Below the pieces are notes generated by a model. That model made no database searches. It was not told where the DNA came from and was given only the letters and a program-made list of their open reading frames with translations. DNA of 64,000 bases from Natronosalvus amylolyticus. Its GTDB lineage: Archaea > Halobacteriota > Halobacteria > Halobacteriales > Natrialbaceae. Below are positions 18,790 through 27,232 of this stretch, one piece after another; within the stretch, counting starts at the first letter, position 1, and each line of letters starts with the position of its first letter. Both the position numbers and the translations under genes were made by a program. The stretch is taken from positions 2,170,001 through 2,234,000 of the forward strand of contig NZ_CP101156.1 of the NCBI RefSeq assembly GCF_024298845.1. The letters run 5' to 3'.

Positions 18790-19185
18790 ATGGATCCGTT
18801 CGCGGCCCTCGCGCAGGTGACCGGCGGCGATATCGAACCCGCTACCGGGGGCGTGCTCGCGTACCTCGGCACCTTTCTGGTGACGACGCTGTTTTACGGC
18901 ATCACCCTGCACATCGCCGCGAGATACGTCCTCGAGTACGTCTCGATCAAGCGAGCGTTCACCGTCGCACCCGTGCTCGCAGCCGTTCTGTTGCTCCTTC
19001 AGCAGTGGGGGCCGCTGATCGTCGTCCCCTTCACCGTTACCCTGGCGTACGCCCTGATTCTGGTCGTCTACGACCTGAGTTACAAGCTTGCCGCGCTCGT
19101 CGCGCTCATTTACTACACCGTCGCCGTCATCGTCGGCTTCACCATCTTCAACATCTGGTTCCTGCTGGGGACGGCACCGGGGTGA
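18790..19185 (+). CDS. haloarchaeal membrane protein (DUF7473-like), unknown function
   Basis: A 131-residue protein with four hydrophobic helices (about residues 21-45, 55-74, 77-96 and 101-124). The N-terminus MDPFAALAQVTGGDIEP resembles a conserved haloarchaeal family that I would place in DUF7473, with low certainty on the exact number. No catalytic motif is visible. It lies 175 bases downstream of tbp on the same strand. It contains CTCGAG once and its codon use is native, in contrast to the next gene. Confidence 0.72.
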   Translation: MDPFAALAQVTGGDIEPATGGVLAYLGTFLVTTLFYGITLHIAARYVLEYVSIKRAFTVAPVLAAVLLLLQQWGPLIVVPFTVTLAYALILVVYDLSYKLAALVALIYYTVAVIVGFTIFNIWFLLGTAPG

Positions 19186-19321
19186 GCGGGTATCAACAAC
19201 TGACCAGTTCACTCTCGAAAGTAATTCGATAGGTTGACCAGGTTTTGCCGAGTCCACAGCGCGTGTATTGCAACGGCCGGTTCCCTTTCGACCCTTGCAG
19301 ATCCGTCACGGAGTGAAACTA

Positions 19322-19342
19322 TGTGATTACACATCATATGTG
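19322..19342. promoter_or_regulatory. paired short palindromes upstream of the FAD oxidoreductase
   Basis: TGTG-ATTA-CACA at 19322-19333 overlaps CACAT-CAT-ATGTG at 19330-19342. Both are perfect short dyads within 130 bases of the gene at 19464, a layout that would suit a dimeric regulator. No regulator gene is adjacent, and the assignment is speculative. Confidence 0.35.
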
Positions 19343-19357
19343 ATCGGGAGTCGATCC

Positions 19358-19462
19358 ATGACAGAGATCACGCCAGATGCCAACCGGTTCGTGACCAAAG
19401 AGGACAAATATGTGAACAAACACGATCTTCCGAGCTACTCGATCTGTGCCAGTACTGGCTGA
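19358..19462 (+). CDS. possible 34-residue protein upstream of the FAD oxidoreductase
   Basis: A short frame from ATG 19358 (MTEITPDANRFVTKEDKYVN...) ends in TGA one base before the ATG of the next gene. The composition is polar and not arginine-rich noise, and the near-coupled spacing suggests translation coupling or a leader peptide. Alternatively it is the remnant N-terminus of a truncated gene. I recognise no family. Confidence 0.3.
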   Translation: MTEITPDANRFVTKEDKYVNKHDLPSYSICASTG

Positions 19463-19463
19463 T

Positions 19464-20861
19464 ATGACCTTAACAACTGTTCCACACTACGATAGTGAAC
19501 AGATCCCTGACCGAGGTGAGCACGCGATTGTGGTTGGCGCAGGCATAGCTGGCCTCTGTGCTACGCGTGTCCTTGCGGATGCGTTCGACGAGGTCACCGT
19601 GATCGATCGTGACCCACTGCCAGATGAGCCCGTTGCACGCGATGGCGTCCCCCAGGCCCGACAAATCCATATTCTGTGGGAGGCTGGCCGAGCAACGCTG
19701 GAGGACCTATTCCCGGGCTACAGCGAGGAGTTGGTTGCCGCTGGCGGGGTGTCGATCGACGGGCAGCGTGATTTCTACATGTACAGCCAAGGAAACTACC
19801 TCGCCACCGGATCGAAACCCTTCCCCCTCTACGCGGCCACGCGACCGCTGTACGAGCAGTTACTCCGACAACGTGTTTCCGACCGAGACGACGTCTATGT
19901 GCGGGGGAGCTGTCCATTTGTTGACTACCTCGCTGACGACGCAACGAAGAACGTGAACGGCGTAGTAATCCGGGATCAAGACGGTGGGCAAGAGGAAATC
20001 GCCGCCGATCTGGTCATCGATGCCACTGGCCGAATGAGCCGGACGCCAGATTGGCTATCGAACCACGGCTACACGCCGCCCTCTGCGGAGGAAGTACACA
20101 TCGATCTGGCCTACACCACCACCTGTATCGAACGCCCTGCCAACGACTACCGAATGATCGGTGTGCTAGCCGCGGCACCACGTAGCCGTGGTGGAGCAGT
20201 GTTACCCGTCGAAGACGATTGTTGGCTGGTGAACCTACACGGTATTCACGGTGATCATCCCCCAAAGAACATTGAAGATGCCAAAGACTTCGCAGCGAGT
20301 CTGCCCATTCCAATCGTGAATGACCTCCTCAACGAGTACCCTATGGTGTCCGAAGAGGCCGCCTTCTACCCGTTCCCATCGAACCGCCGCTACCGATACG
20401 AGAACCTTGACCAGTTCCCCGAAGGGTTACTCGTTATCGGCGATGCGATCGCCAGTTTCAATCCGATCTACGGGCAAGGCATGTCAGTAGCTGCACTTGA
20501 AGCACTAACGCTTCACCACGTGCTCACGAGAGACAATCATGAGCCACTTGCGACCAGCTTTTTCAACCGCGCCACAGAGATCATCGATCCCGCATGGATG
20601 CTGGCCACCGGGGCGGACTTCAGTTTCTCCCAGACGCGTGGTGAAAAGCCCAACGGGGCCGCCTTCTTCAACTGGTATCTGTCCCGACTGTTCCGGAAAG
20701 CCCACGCTGACGGTGTCTTGACCGACGCCTTCACCCGTGTCCTCTCGATGCAACAACACCCGACATCACTGCTGCGCCCCAGCATTATGTGGCGCGTGCT
20801 CAAACCAGGCCGCAGAACGGAGCAACTACAGCCACGAAAGCCCACACACGAGACAACGTGA
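19464..20861 (+). CDS. FAD-dependent monooxygenase/oxidoreductase, probably acquired
   Basis: A 465-residue flavoprotein of the PHBH/geranylgeranyl-reductase superfamily. The dinucleotide-binding motif HAIVVGAGIAGLCATRVL is at the N-terminus, the substrate-side motif DGVPQARQIHILWEAG follows, and the second FAD motif is IGDAIASFNPIYGQGMSVAALEA. The closest pattern I know is epoxidase LasC-type and hydroxylase-like proteins. ATG 19464 is preferred; GTG 19446 would add six residues. The gene has no CTCGAG and lower GC at wobble positions, so horizontal origin is likely. The reaction is unknown. A C-terminal part (residues 395-465) lacks recognisable motifs. Confidence 0.82.
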   Translation: MTLTTVPHYDSEQIPDRGEHAIVVGAGIAGLCATRVLADAFDEVTVIDRDPLPDEPVARDGVPQARQIHILWEAGRATLEDLFPGYSEELVAAGGVSIDGQRDFYMYSQGNYLATGSKPFPLYAATRPLYEQLLRQRVSDRDDVYVRGSCPFVDYLADDATKNVNGVVIRDQDGGQEEIAADLVIDATGRMSRTPDWLSNHGYTPPSAEEVHIDLAYTTTCIERPANDYRMIGVLAAAPRSRGGAVLPVEDDCWLVNLHGIHGDHPPKNIEDAKDFAASLPIPIVNDLLNEYPMVSEEAAFYPFPSNRRYRYENLDQFPEGLLVIGDAIASFNPIYGQGMSVAALEALTLHHVLTRDNHEPLATSFFNRATEIIDPAWMLATGADFSFSQTRGEKPNGAAFFNWYLSRLFRKAHADGVLTDAFTRVLSMQQHPTSLLRPSIMWRVLKPGRRTEQLQPRKPTHETT

Positions 20862-20966
20862 CGGGCGTAAGGATCGCTAGTACCGCCGTGTTGAACTCAT
20901 TCTCTGTCTGGAACAGACCGCTCAGAAAGTACCACTCCTCAGGGATTCCAACGGAGCCCGACGATA

Positions 20967-22223
20967 CTATTCCTCGAGCACGTCGAACTGTGCGTCGACC
21001 ACGACGTGTTCGACTCCGGCGCTGTGGGATTTGACCCGTCGCGTTTCCAGCACCGTGAGCGCTCGCCCGGCCGCGTCAGCCGCCCGTTCGAGGCGCTCGA
21101 GCGGGCGGTCCCACAGTTCGGCCTCGGGCGTCGCCTCGTGATAGTGGACGATTCCACCGGAGACCAGCGCCTCGAGCGCCGCGGGGAGAAACGTCTCGGC
21201 CTCGTTCGTTCGCGTCCCGTGTCCGTCGTCGTCGGTACCATCGGCGACGCCGTAGTAGCCCATCACCACGCGGTCGGCCTCGAGCGTCGGTGCCAGGTCC
21301 CGGCAATCGCTGTGGTAGGCGTCGAGTCGATGGCTCACGTCGTTGGCGACGGCATTCTCGAGCAGGTAGCGAAACGCCGTCGGGTTCAGTTCCGTCGCGG
21401 TCACGGACGCGCCCGCTCGAGCCATCGGCAGTGAAAAGTAGCCGATACCCGCGAACATGTCGAAGACGCACTCGTCCGCCTCGACGACGTCGGCCATCCG
21501 CCGGCGCTCGGCCTGATTCCCCGGCGAGAACATCACCCGCTGGGGGTCGAGCCCGTAGCTCGTCCCGTCTTCGACGTGGACCGTCTCGGTGTCGCTCGAG
21601 CCGGCGAGTACCCGCGTCCGGGGCTCACGATAGGTGCCCGCCGCGCTGTCGTCGGCGGTGTCGTTCGCGATTCCCTCGTCAGCGAGCACGGTTTCGGCCT
21701 CCCCGTGAAGTTCGAGCAGCGCCTCCGCGACAGCGGTTTCGTCCGGACAGCCCTCGGGGAGTCGAACGAGAACGACCGAGCCGATGACGGCCCAGGAGCC
21801 GGGAGCCGACTCGAGGTCGGCGTCGCTCCAGCCGCGTTCTCGCAGGTGGTCCTCGAGCGTGCGCGTCCGATACTCGGGGTCGACCTGTCGGATCACCTCA
21901 CGAACGGCCGTCGATTCCGGCGGAGCGGTCACGGGCACGGCGACGCCATTCTCGCCGTAGGGTCGAACCCGTCGGTCGTCGTCGTAGACGCCCTCCGTGC
22001 GCAACGCTTCGATCGCCGCTTCCGAGCGGGGCGCGTCGACGACGGCTGCTAGGGGACCGGTCTCGAGCGCCTCGAGGGAGTCGGTCGAAGTCCTTACTAT
22101 TGTTTCTGTATTGTTTGTTTCGGCGTTCGAGGGGTCGCCTGACTCGCTCGAGTCGGCGTGGTTCCCACTCGAATCAGGAGTCGGCTCCTCACGAGAGTCA
22201 CCGCCGCCGCCGTCCTCAGACAT
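20967..22223 (-). CDS. Trm5/TYW2-family enzyme, probably Taw2 (wybutosine pathway)
   Basis: A 418-residue class I SAM enzyme of the archaeal Trm5/TYW2 family. SAM motif FDMFAGIGYFSLPMARAG and post-I TATELNPTAFRYLLENA are clear. The catalytic region reads VMGYYG...GGIVHYHEATPE rather than the N-L-P motif of Trm5 m1G37 methyltransferases, which points to the aminocarboxypropyl-transferring Taw2 that acts on 4-demethylwyosine in tRNA-Phe. The first ~45 residues are a Ser/Asp/Glu-rich tail not part of the fold. Start ATG 22223 overlaps the NMD3 stop by 8 bases, showing coupling with that gene. Start further upstream is unlikely as it lies inside NMD3. Confidence 0.85.
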   Translation of the reverse strand: MSEDGGGGDSREEPTPDSSGNHADSSESGDPSNAETNNTETIVRTSTDSLEALETGPLAAVVDAPRSEAAIEALRTEGVYDDDRRVRPYGENGVAVPVTAPPESTAVREVIRQVDPEYRTRTLEDHLRERGWSDADLESAPGSWAVIGSVVLVRLPEGCPDETAVAEALLELHGEAETVLADEGIANDTADDSAAGTYREPRTRVLAGSSDTETVHVEDGTSYGLDPQRVMFSPGNQAERRRMADVVEADECVFDMFAGIGYFSLPMARAGASVTATELNPTAFRYLLENAVANDVSHRLDAYHSDCRDLAPTLEADRVVMGYYGVADGTDDDGHGTRTNEAETFLPAALEALVSGGIVHYHEATPEAELWDRPLERLERAADAAGRALTVLETRRVKSHSAGVEHVVVDAQFDVLEE

Positions 22224-23337
22224 CGTCGGGCAGAACGTGGAGGCCAGCACGACTTTTCAGGACGGGGACCGTGTCGGGGTCGTCGTCGACGTAGTCGGGC
22301 CGCGAGATGGTCTTCGCCTGGTAGGTCTCGGGGTCGAGCACCTGTATCGAGCGTTCGTCTTCCACCGTGACGACCGTCGTTTCGACGGCATCCTCTCGCT
22401 CGCCGAGTTTGCGGGCATCGGGAGCGTTTCCCTCCTCGTAGCTCGCCTCGTAGCGCTCACCCGTTCGCAACCGGATGCCCTTGAGGTTGCCGTGGGCGCT
22501 ACTCACGAGAACTGGCCCCTCGTCGTCGTCCGCGAGGTCGATGATGTCGCCGGGAATGTACGGCGGCAGTCGGACGGCGAAGGTGACCCGGTAGACGCCG
22601 TTGCCGTCTTCATCTTCCGTGACGAGGGTTTCCGCGTCGTTGACCGTTCCGCCGAACTCCTCGACCATCTTGTTCGAGATCTTCTTGCCGATTTTGTTCG
22701 TCGAGACGCGCATGTTGAGGCCGTCGTCGTTCTCGGTCGTCTCCGTGATGAACGCGTTTCGGTCGCCCGTCGCCTCCATGTCGGCGACGATCTCCTCGGC
22801 GATAACCTTCGCTCGCTCGAGTTCCTCGGTCGTCGGCGTCCGGTCCTCGGCACGAATCTGGACGATACTGGCGTAGTAATCGCCGGCAATTCGACCACAG
22901 CGAGTGCAGGTCTGGCGAGCGATTTTGACGGGGACCATCACCTGTTCTTCGACAGGCGTGTCCCGGACCGTCCCCGTAAAATAACAGTGCATCCGAACTG
23001 TGTTCGGGCCGACTTCCTCGGGTTCGACCTGCCAGGCGACGTCGTCGACGTCGACGTGGACCGCCAGGGCTTCGCTTACCTCCTCGATGGCGACGTCGGT
23101 GTAATCCTGTGCACCAACGTCGACCCATCGCCGACCCCGGTGGACGGCCCCACACTGGGAACACACCCGAACGTCGATGCGGTCCGGCGCATCGATAAAC
23201 TCGAAATCGTCGAAGTAGCAACTATCACAGATATCGACCTCCGCACCCGGTCGAAGCGGGTCATTCGCCCCGTCCTCCTCCCGTCTGTCTGGGACGGGAT
23301 CACCACAGCGAGGACAGAACGCACGTGACTCATTCAT
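22216..23337 (-). CDS. NMD3-family ribosomal large-subunit biogenesis protein
   Basis: A 373-residue archaeal NMD3 homologue. In eukaryotes NMD3 is the export adapter of the 60S subunit; in archaea a ribosome-assembly role is presumed. The N-terminal zinc ribbons are visible as CPRCG...CDSCY and CSQCG, with a further CTRCG near residue 150. The start ATG 23337 (MNESRAFCPRCG) was chosen since it begins directly before the first zinc pair; the longer frame upstream is antisense-like. The gene is the upstream member of a two-gene unit with the Taw2-like gene, overlapping by 8 bases, linking ribosome and tRNA maturation. Confidence 0.93.
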   Translation of the reverse strand: MNESRAFCPRCGDPVPDRREEDGANDPLRPGAEVDICDSCYFDDFEFIDAPDRIDVRVCSQCGAVHRGRRWVDVGAQDYTDVAIEEVSEALAVHVDVDDVAWQVEPEEVGPNTVRMHCYFTGTVRDTPVEEQVMVPVKIARQTCTRCGRIAGDYYASIVQIRAEDRTPTTEELERAKVIAEEIVADMEATGDRNAFITETTENDDGLNMRVSTNKIGKKISNKMVEEFGGTVNDAETLVTEDEDGNGVYRVTFAVRLPPYIPGDIIDLADDDEGPVLVSSAHGNLKGIRLRTGERYEASYEEGNAPDARKLGEREDAVETTVVTVEDERSIQVLDPETYQAKTISRPDYVDDDPDTVPVLKSRAGLHVLPDDV

Positions 23338-23917
23338 GACACCCAGTTTGTGACTGAGCGAGTTAAGCACCGCGTTCGCACTCTCGAGGGTCTCGAGAGC
23401 GCGAGCGAAGAACGCTCTCGAAGGAGTCAATTCTCAAATCCTGTGAAGTCCACTCGAAACCAGGGGGTTCCCGGAGCCAGTCTGTGGCGCTACGTGTCGG
23501 AAACCAACCACGAATGTGTTGTTTTCGAGGTCTGAACCAGCTCTCTTGCCTGCGGTTTCGTTTCACCCTCGAGTGCGAAAACTGCTCGAGCCATGTTAGC
23601 GTCTGACAATTCGACTGGAACGCAGCCATCCTCCGCTTCGCCAGCGAAATAGTCGCCGTCAGACGCTCTCCGGTCATGGCTTTCTCGAGGGGAAGTCAAG
23701 GGGTTCACGTCGGATTTTGGAGTCACGAGAGAGTGAGCATGAACGGTGACTCGGGAAACGGCATCACCTGACCAACCGCCCTCACTCAAACAATCGAACA
23801 CCACTCGAGTAACCACACCACGCTGTGTGTCCGAGTCGACGCCTCGAGCGTTGCCCATCCCCGCCCTGCCACACGGTTCCACGGCGGATTTATCCGAACC
23901 GAGCGCTTATATGAAGT
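23338..23917. other. long intergenic region between nmd3 and htpX
   Basis: These 580 bases lie between divergent genes. On the minus strand an open frame at 23490-23882 has a plausible polar C-terminal half (DYFAGEAEDGCVPVELSD), but its wobble positions are not GC-biased and no start is convincing. It may be a decayed gene or chance. The htpX promoter is probably around 23885-23893 (GGATTTATCC). I see no RNA gene. Confidence 0.5.
23490..23723 (-). CDS. doubtful small hypothetical protein
   Basis: From a GTG at 23723 this frame would give about 77 residues (VNPLTSPRESHDRRASDGDY...), ending ...TTHSWLVSDT. It includes a short acidic middle part like that of haloarchaeal proteins. Against it, wobble-position GC is low for this genome, no Shine-Dalgarno or TATA box is evident, and I recognise no family. 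It could be a gene remnant. Confidence 0.22.
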   Translation of the reverse strand, partial: TPKSDVNPLTSPRESHDRRASDGDYFAGEAEDGCVPVELSDANMARAVFALEGETKPQARELVQTSKTTHSWLVSDT

Positions 23918-24796
23918 ATGGACTGGCAACCGGACTGGGGACTGCGATTTCGAATGTTCCTCACGATGTTTCTCCTCTTCGCGCTGTACATCGTGTTCGC
24001 TGCCGTGATCACTACCTACGTCGGCGGTGGCCTGTTCGTCTTCGCCATCCTCTTCGGCGGGATGTCGTTCGTCCAGTACTACTACAGCGATACGCTCACG
24101 CTCAAGACGATGGGGGCGAAGGTGGTCGACGACGACGAGTACCCACAGTTACACGCAGCCGTCGAACGACTCTCACAGCAGGCCGACCTCCCGAAACCGA
24201 AAGTTGCCGTCATCGACTCGAAAGTGCCGAACGCGTTCGCAACCGGCCGCAATCAGAAAAACGCTGCCGTCGCCGTCACAACCGGCCTCATGCGTCGCCT
24301 GAACCAGGAGGAACTCGACGGCGTCATCGCCCACGAACTCGCCCACGTCAAAAACCGGGACATGATGGTGATGACCATCGCCTCGTTTCTCTCGACCATC
24401 GCCTTCATGATCGTCCGTTGGGGGGCGTTCTTCGGCGGCGGTCGCCGGGGGCGCGGCGGTGGCGGCGTCGTCGTCGCTATCCTCGTCTCGCTCGTCGTCT
24501 GGATCATCAGCTACCTGCTGATCCGGGCGCTCTCGCGCTATCGCGAGTTCGCCGCCGACCGGGGTGCCGCCGCGATCACCGGCAACCCCGCCGCGCTGGC
24601 TTCGGCGCTCATGACCATCTCGGGCGACGTCGAGAAAATCCCCGACAGGGACCTCCGCGAGGAAGCCGAAATGAACGCCTTCTTCATCATCCCGCTGAAA
24701 TCGGGCATCGTCGGCCGCCTCTTTTCGACCCATCCGGACACCGAGCGACGCGTCGAAGCGCTTCGGCAACTCGAGCGCGAGATGGAAACCGTTTAA
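23918..24796 (+). CDS. htpX: HtpX-type membrane zinc metalloprotease (M48)
   Basis: A 292-residue integral membrane protease that degrades damaged membrane proteins. Two N-terminal hydrophobic helices (residues about 13-55) are followed by the zinc-binding HEXXH motif in VIAHELAHVKNRD. Two further helices flank a glycine-rich loop (GGGRRGRGGGG). The third ligand Glu is in REFAADRGAA. The C-terminal SGIVGRLFSTHPDTERR is the usual M48B end. It is followed after 91 bases by pspAB on the same strand, a haloarchaeal pairing that suggests a joint envelope-stress function. Confidence 0.94.
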   Translation: MDWQPDWGLRFRMFLTMFLLFALYIVFAAVITTYVGGGLFVFAILFGGMSFVQYYYSDTLTLKTMGAKVVDDDEYPQLHAAVERLSQQADLPKPKVAVIDSKVPNAFATGRNQKNAAVAVTTGLMRRLNQEELDGVIAHELAHVKNRDMMVMTIASFLSTIAFMIVRWGAFFGGGRRGRGGGGVVVAILVSLVVWIISYLLIRALSRYREFAADRGAAAITGNPAALASALMTISGDVEKIPDRDLREEAEMNAFFIIPLKSGIVGRLFSTHPDTERRVEALRQLEREMETV

Positions 24797-24887
24797 CACC
24801 CCGAGGTAGCAGGCCGTCGACAGACGCCAGTTTCTCGAGTGACTTCGAGAGGCGAGCTTTCAAATCCTCGCCACCCAACGGATAGGT

Positions 24888-25493
24888 ATGGGACTACTGG
24901 ACGGACTTCGGGCCGTCCTCGGGATTCGAGCCGAGTCGGACGCCAAACGCGAGGCCGACCCCGAAGACCTCTTCGGGATGAGTACCGCCTATCTGACGAT
25001 GGAAGCCGACCTCGGCTACCGCCACGTCGGAGCGGGCGCGCTCTGTTTTTCCGGCGTCGACTCGAGCAGCTTTCGCGACACCGTCGAGGACGTCGAAGCC
25101 ATTCTCGAGGCAGGCCGTGAGGATACGGGCACTGACTTTCACGTCACCGAAGACGACCACGGCTATCGGTGGGTCGTCCTCGAGGACGACAACCCTGAAG
25201 ACCTCATCACGAGCCTCCACTTCGCCGCGGACACGTTCGTCGAACGCGGCTATGGCTCTCGACTGCTCGCTGCCGTCTTCGGGTACGAGAACGAGAAGGG
25301 GCCGGCCTACTGGATTTACTCGTTTCGACGCGGCGCGTTCTATCCGTTTGCCCCCCGAGGCGGTCGAGAGCGTGACACGAACGTCGAATTCAAACTCGAG
25401 TCCGTGTTGGACGGCGAACTCGAGGTCGAAGGCGACAAGGAGTACTGGTATCCGCTGTGGCCGTCGGCGAGCGGACGCCACCCCTGGGAGTAG
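24888..25493 (+). CDS. pspAB: PspA-associated protein PspAB
   Basis: A 201-residue acidic protein matching the PspAB family of archaea, often next to htpX or pspA. It begins MGLLDGLRAVLGIRAESDAKR and contains the family-like segments DLFGMSTAYLTMEADLGYRH, GAGALCFSGVDSS and LEDDNPEDLITSLHFAADTF. The family is thought to act with PspA in membrane-stress response; the biochemical role is unknown. No membrane segment or enzyme motif is visible. It probably forms an operon with htpX. No pspA is in the window. It is convergent with the ABC permease gene at 25569. Confidence 0.85.
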   Translation: MGLLDGLRAVLGIRAESDAKREADPEDLFGMSTAYLTMEADLGYRHVGAGALCFSGVDSSSFRDTVEDVEAILEAGREDTGTDFHVTEDDHGYRWVVLEDDNPEDLITSLHFAADTFVERGYGSRLLAAVFGYENEKGPAYWIYSFRRGAFYPFAPRGGRERDTNVEFKLESVLDGELEVEGDKEYWYPLWPSASGRHPWE

Positions 25494-25568
25494 GCGTCTG
25501 TTGGACGAGACGAAAAGGTAGAAAACCACACTCGAGCCGTCTACAGGGAGCCGTCCCAGCCGAGTTCG

Positions 25569-27089
25569 CTACAGTGAAACGTCCCGGTCGAGCGCGAGAT
25601 ACGCACCCACGAGCGGGAGCGTGATCCAGAACGCGATAACGACGAACACGAACCAGTGCTCGAGGTACAGGGGCACGGACGCGAGTTCGGCACTCCCCGT
25701 TTCGGCTGTCGATCGGCCCTCGATGTAGACCTCGGTGACCAGCGAGACGCGTGGCACCAGTTCGCTCAGCCGAGACAGCGGGAGTATGACCAGCGAGTCG
25801 GTGACGACCGTCCCGAAGTGAAAGCGCTGGATGAGCGGCGACACCGACCACGGGTGGAAGGTCGCGAGCTGCTCCTGACTGCTCGGCAGCCACGTCACGA
25901 GTTGATAGTACGGGAGTACCAGCAGTCCGAGGCCGATGGCCCAGGCTTTCGCTTTCGTCTCGCCGAGGGTCCCAGCGAACGTCCCGAAGGCGACGAAGAT
26001 ACAGGACAACGCGAACACGACCGCGGCCGTCACGACGAGGGTCAGCGACGGGAACGACGTCTGGACGAGCGCCCCGAGCGCGATGGCGAGCCCACCCACA
26101 CCGACGACGACACCGAGACAGAGACACCGCCCCAGGAACGTGCCGACGAGTACGTCAACCTGGCCGTATCCCCTGGCCTCGAGGGACGCGTACCGGTCCG
26201 ATTCCCGGTTGGTGAACGCCGACGTCAGCCCCATCGTCAACCCGGCAATCGGGACCAGCGTGATCGCCAGCACGAACAACAGGGCCACGCCGGTGAAATC
26301 GGCGACCGCCGTTGGTGACGTGAGAACGCCGTGGAGTCCTTCGATATCCTCGGCGGTTAACTGTCGACCGTATATCCCGCCGATGATGGCATTGTCGGTC
26401 AGCGCCGCGGGGTCTTCGGTCAGCGTCTCCGCAGCAGATTCGAACGCGCCCTCGAGCACGGTCGCGAGCACGAACGCGCCAACCGCGCCGACGACCGCGG
26501 CGAGGCCGGCAAAGACTTTGACTGCCCGGCCGCCTCGAGCGTGAGCGAACTCGCTTTCGCCGATGGCATACCAGCGCCGGAGGCGAACCTCGAGACCGAC
26601 GTCTTCGGCAGCCGGCCCGTCGACGCTCTCTCGAGCCGGTTCCGTGACCGTGCCCCCGGTTGCGTGGCCTGAACCGACCGCACCCGAACTGGTGGCGTGC
26701 GTTGCCTGCGTCGGGTCACCGGCTTCCTGGTGCGGGGCTGGGTCCTGTGGTGGCTGAGTGGCGTGGTCACGTGGCTGTTGCGGTGGCTGAGTGGCGTGGT
26801 CACGTGGCTGTTGCGGTGGCTGAGTGGCGTGGTCACGTGGCTGTTGCGGTGGCTGAGTGGCGTGGTCACGTGGCTGTTGCGGTGGCTGAGTGGCCTCACT
26901 CGAGCGGTCCTGCTTCGCGTCGACTGCCTGTTGGCGAGACGACCCGTCGGCGGTCGATGACTGGTCGCCAGACTCCTGGTCGACAGTGGCCTGTTCCTCG
27001 GACGCTTCCCGAACCCACCTGCGTTGGGATGGCTCCTCGTTTGTCTTGCCATTCGCCTCGTCTCCTCGAGAGTGGTCGTCCCCTGTCAT
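25569..27089 (-). CDS. ABC-2-type transporter permease with tandem-repeat N-terminus
   Basis: A 506-residue protein. The C-terminal ~320 residues form a six-helix ABC-2 permease: a first helix at about 188-210, then helices near 272-295, 320-345, 350-375, 383-402 and 478-500. The N-terminal ~180 residues are hydrophilic and disordered: a charged start, then four copies of ATQPPQQPRDH (residues about 66-113), then a Ser/Gly/Thr-rich linker. The repeat is encoded by identical 33-bp units. No ATP-binding partner lies adjacent, so the transported substrate is unknown. The membrane part begins with the segment RRWYAIGESEFAHARGGRAV, typical for haloarchaeal NosY-like permeases. Confidence 0.82.
   Translation of the reverse strand: MTGDDHSRGDEANGKTNEEPSQRRWVREASEEQATVDQESGDQSSTADGSSRQQAVDAKQDRSSEATQPPQQPRDHATQPPQQPRDHATQPPQQPRDHATQPPQQPRDHATQPPQDPAPHQEAGDPTQATHATSSGAVGSGHATGGTVTEPARESVDGPAAEDVGLEVRLRRWYAIGESEFAHARGGRAVKVFAGLAAVVGAVGAFVLATVLEGAFESAAETLTEDPAALTDNAIIGGIYGRQLTAEDIEGLHGVLTSPTAVADFTGVALLFVLAITLVPIAGLTMGLTSAFTNRESDRYASLEARGYGQVDVLVGTFLGRCLCLGVVVGVGGLAIALGALVQTSFPSLTLVVTAAVVFALSCIFVAFGTFAGTLGETKAKAWAIGLGLLVLPYYQLVTWLPSSQEQLATFHPWSVSPLIQRFHFGTVVTDSLVILPLSRLSELVPRVSLVTEVYIEGRSTAETGSAELASVPLYLEHWFVFVVIAFWITLPLVGAYLALDRDVSL
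26750..26894. repeat. 33-bp coding tandem repeat, 4.4 identical copies
   Basis: Units begin at 26750, 26783, 26816 and 26849, with a 13-base partial at 26882. All full units look identical in sequence, encoding ATQPPQQPRDH in the permease gene on the minus strand. Identity at the wobble positions indicates recent expansion by slippage or unequal crossing over. Confidence 0.95.
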
Positions 27090-27232
27090 CGTGTGTCCCC
27101 CCTGGGCTGCGGTCCAATCACGACAGTAAACTCACCGTCGTCCCATCCTGGGCTGCACATTCGTTATCGAGGCATCTCATGGAATTCTGATAAGTGTTAT
27201 CCCCAAACCGGAGCGCCGGCATATGAAACCCA

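Noticed and set aside
21997-23328. 443-codon plus-strand frame opposite nmd3
   Set aside because: Antisense shadow; NMD3 with its zinc ribbons is on the minus strand.
24840-24890. TTTCAAATCC-like word considered as a tRNA T-loop
   Set aside because: No acceptor, D or anticodon stems can be paired around it. The same holds for similar words at 1724 and 23430.
26750-26894. short regular repeat considered as CRISPR
   Set aside because: Units are contiguous with no spacers and are in frame in a coding region; the other minisatellites also lack spacers and cas genes.
26697-26960. plus-strand frame with repeated WLRWLSGVVTWL
   Set aside because: This hydrophobic repeat is the complement of the 33-bp repeat in the permease gene and has no start, family or context.
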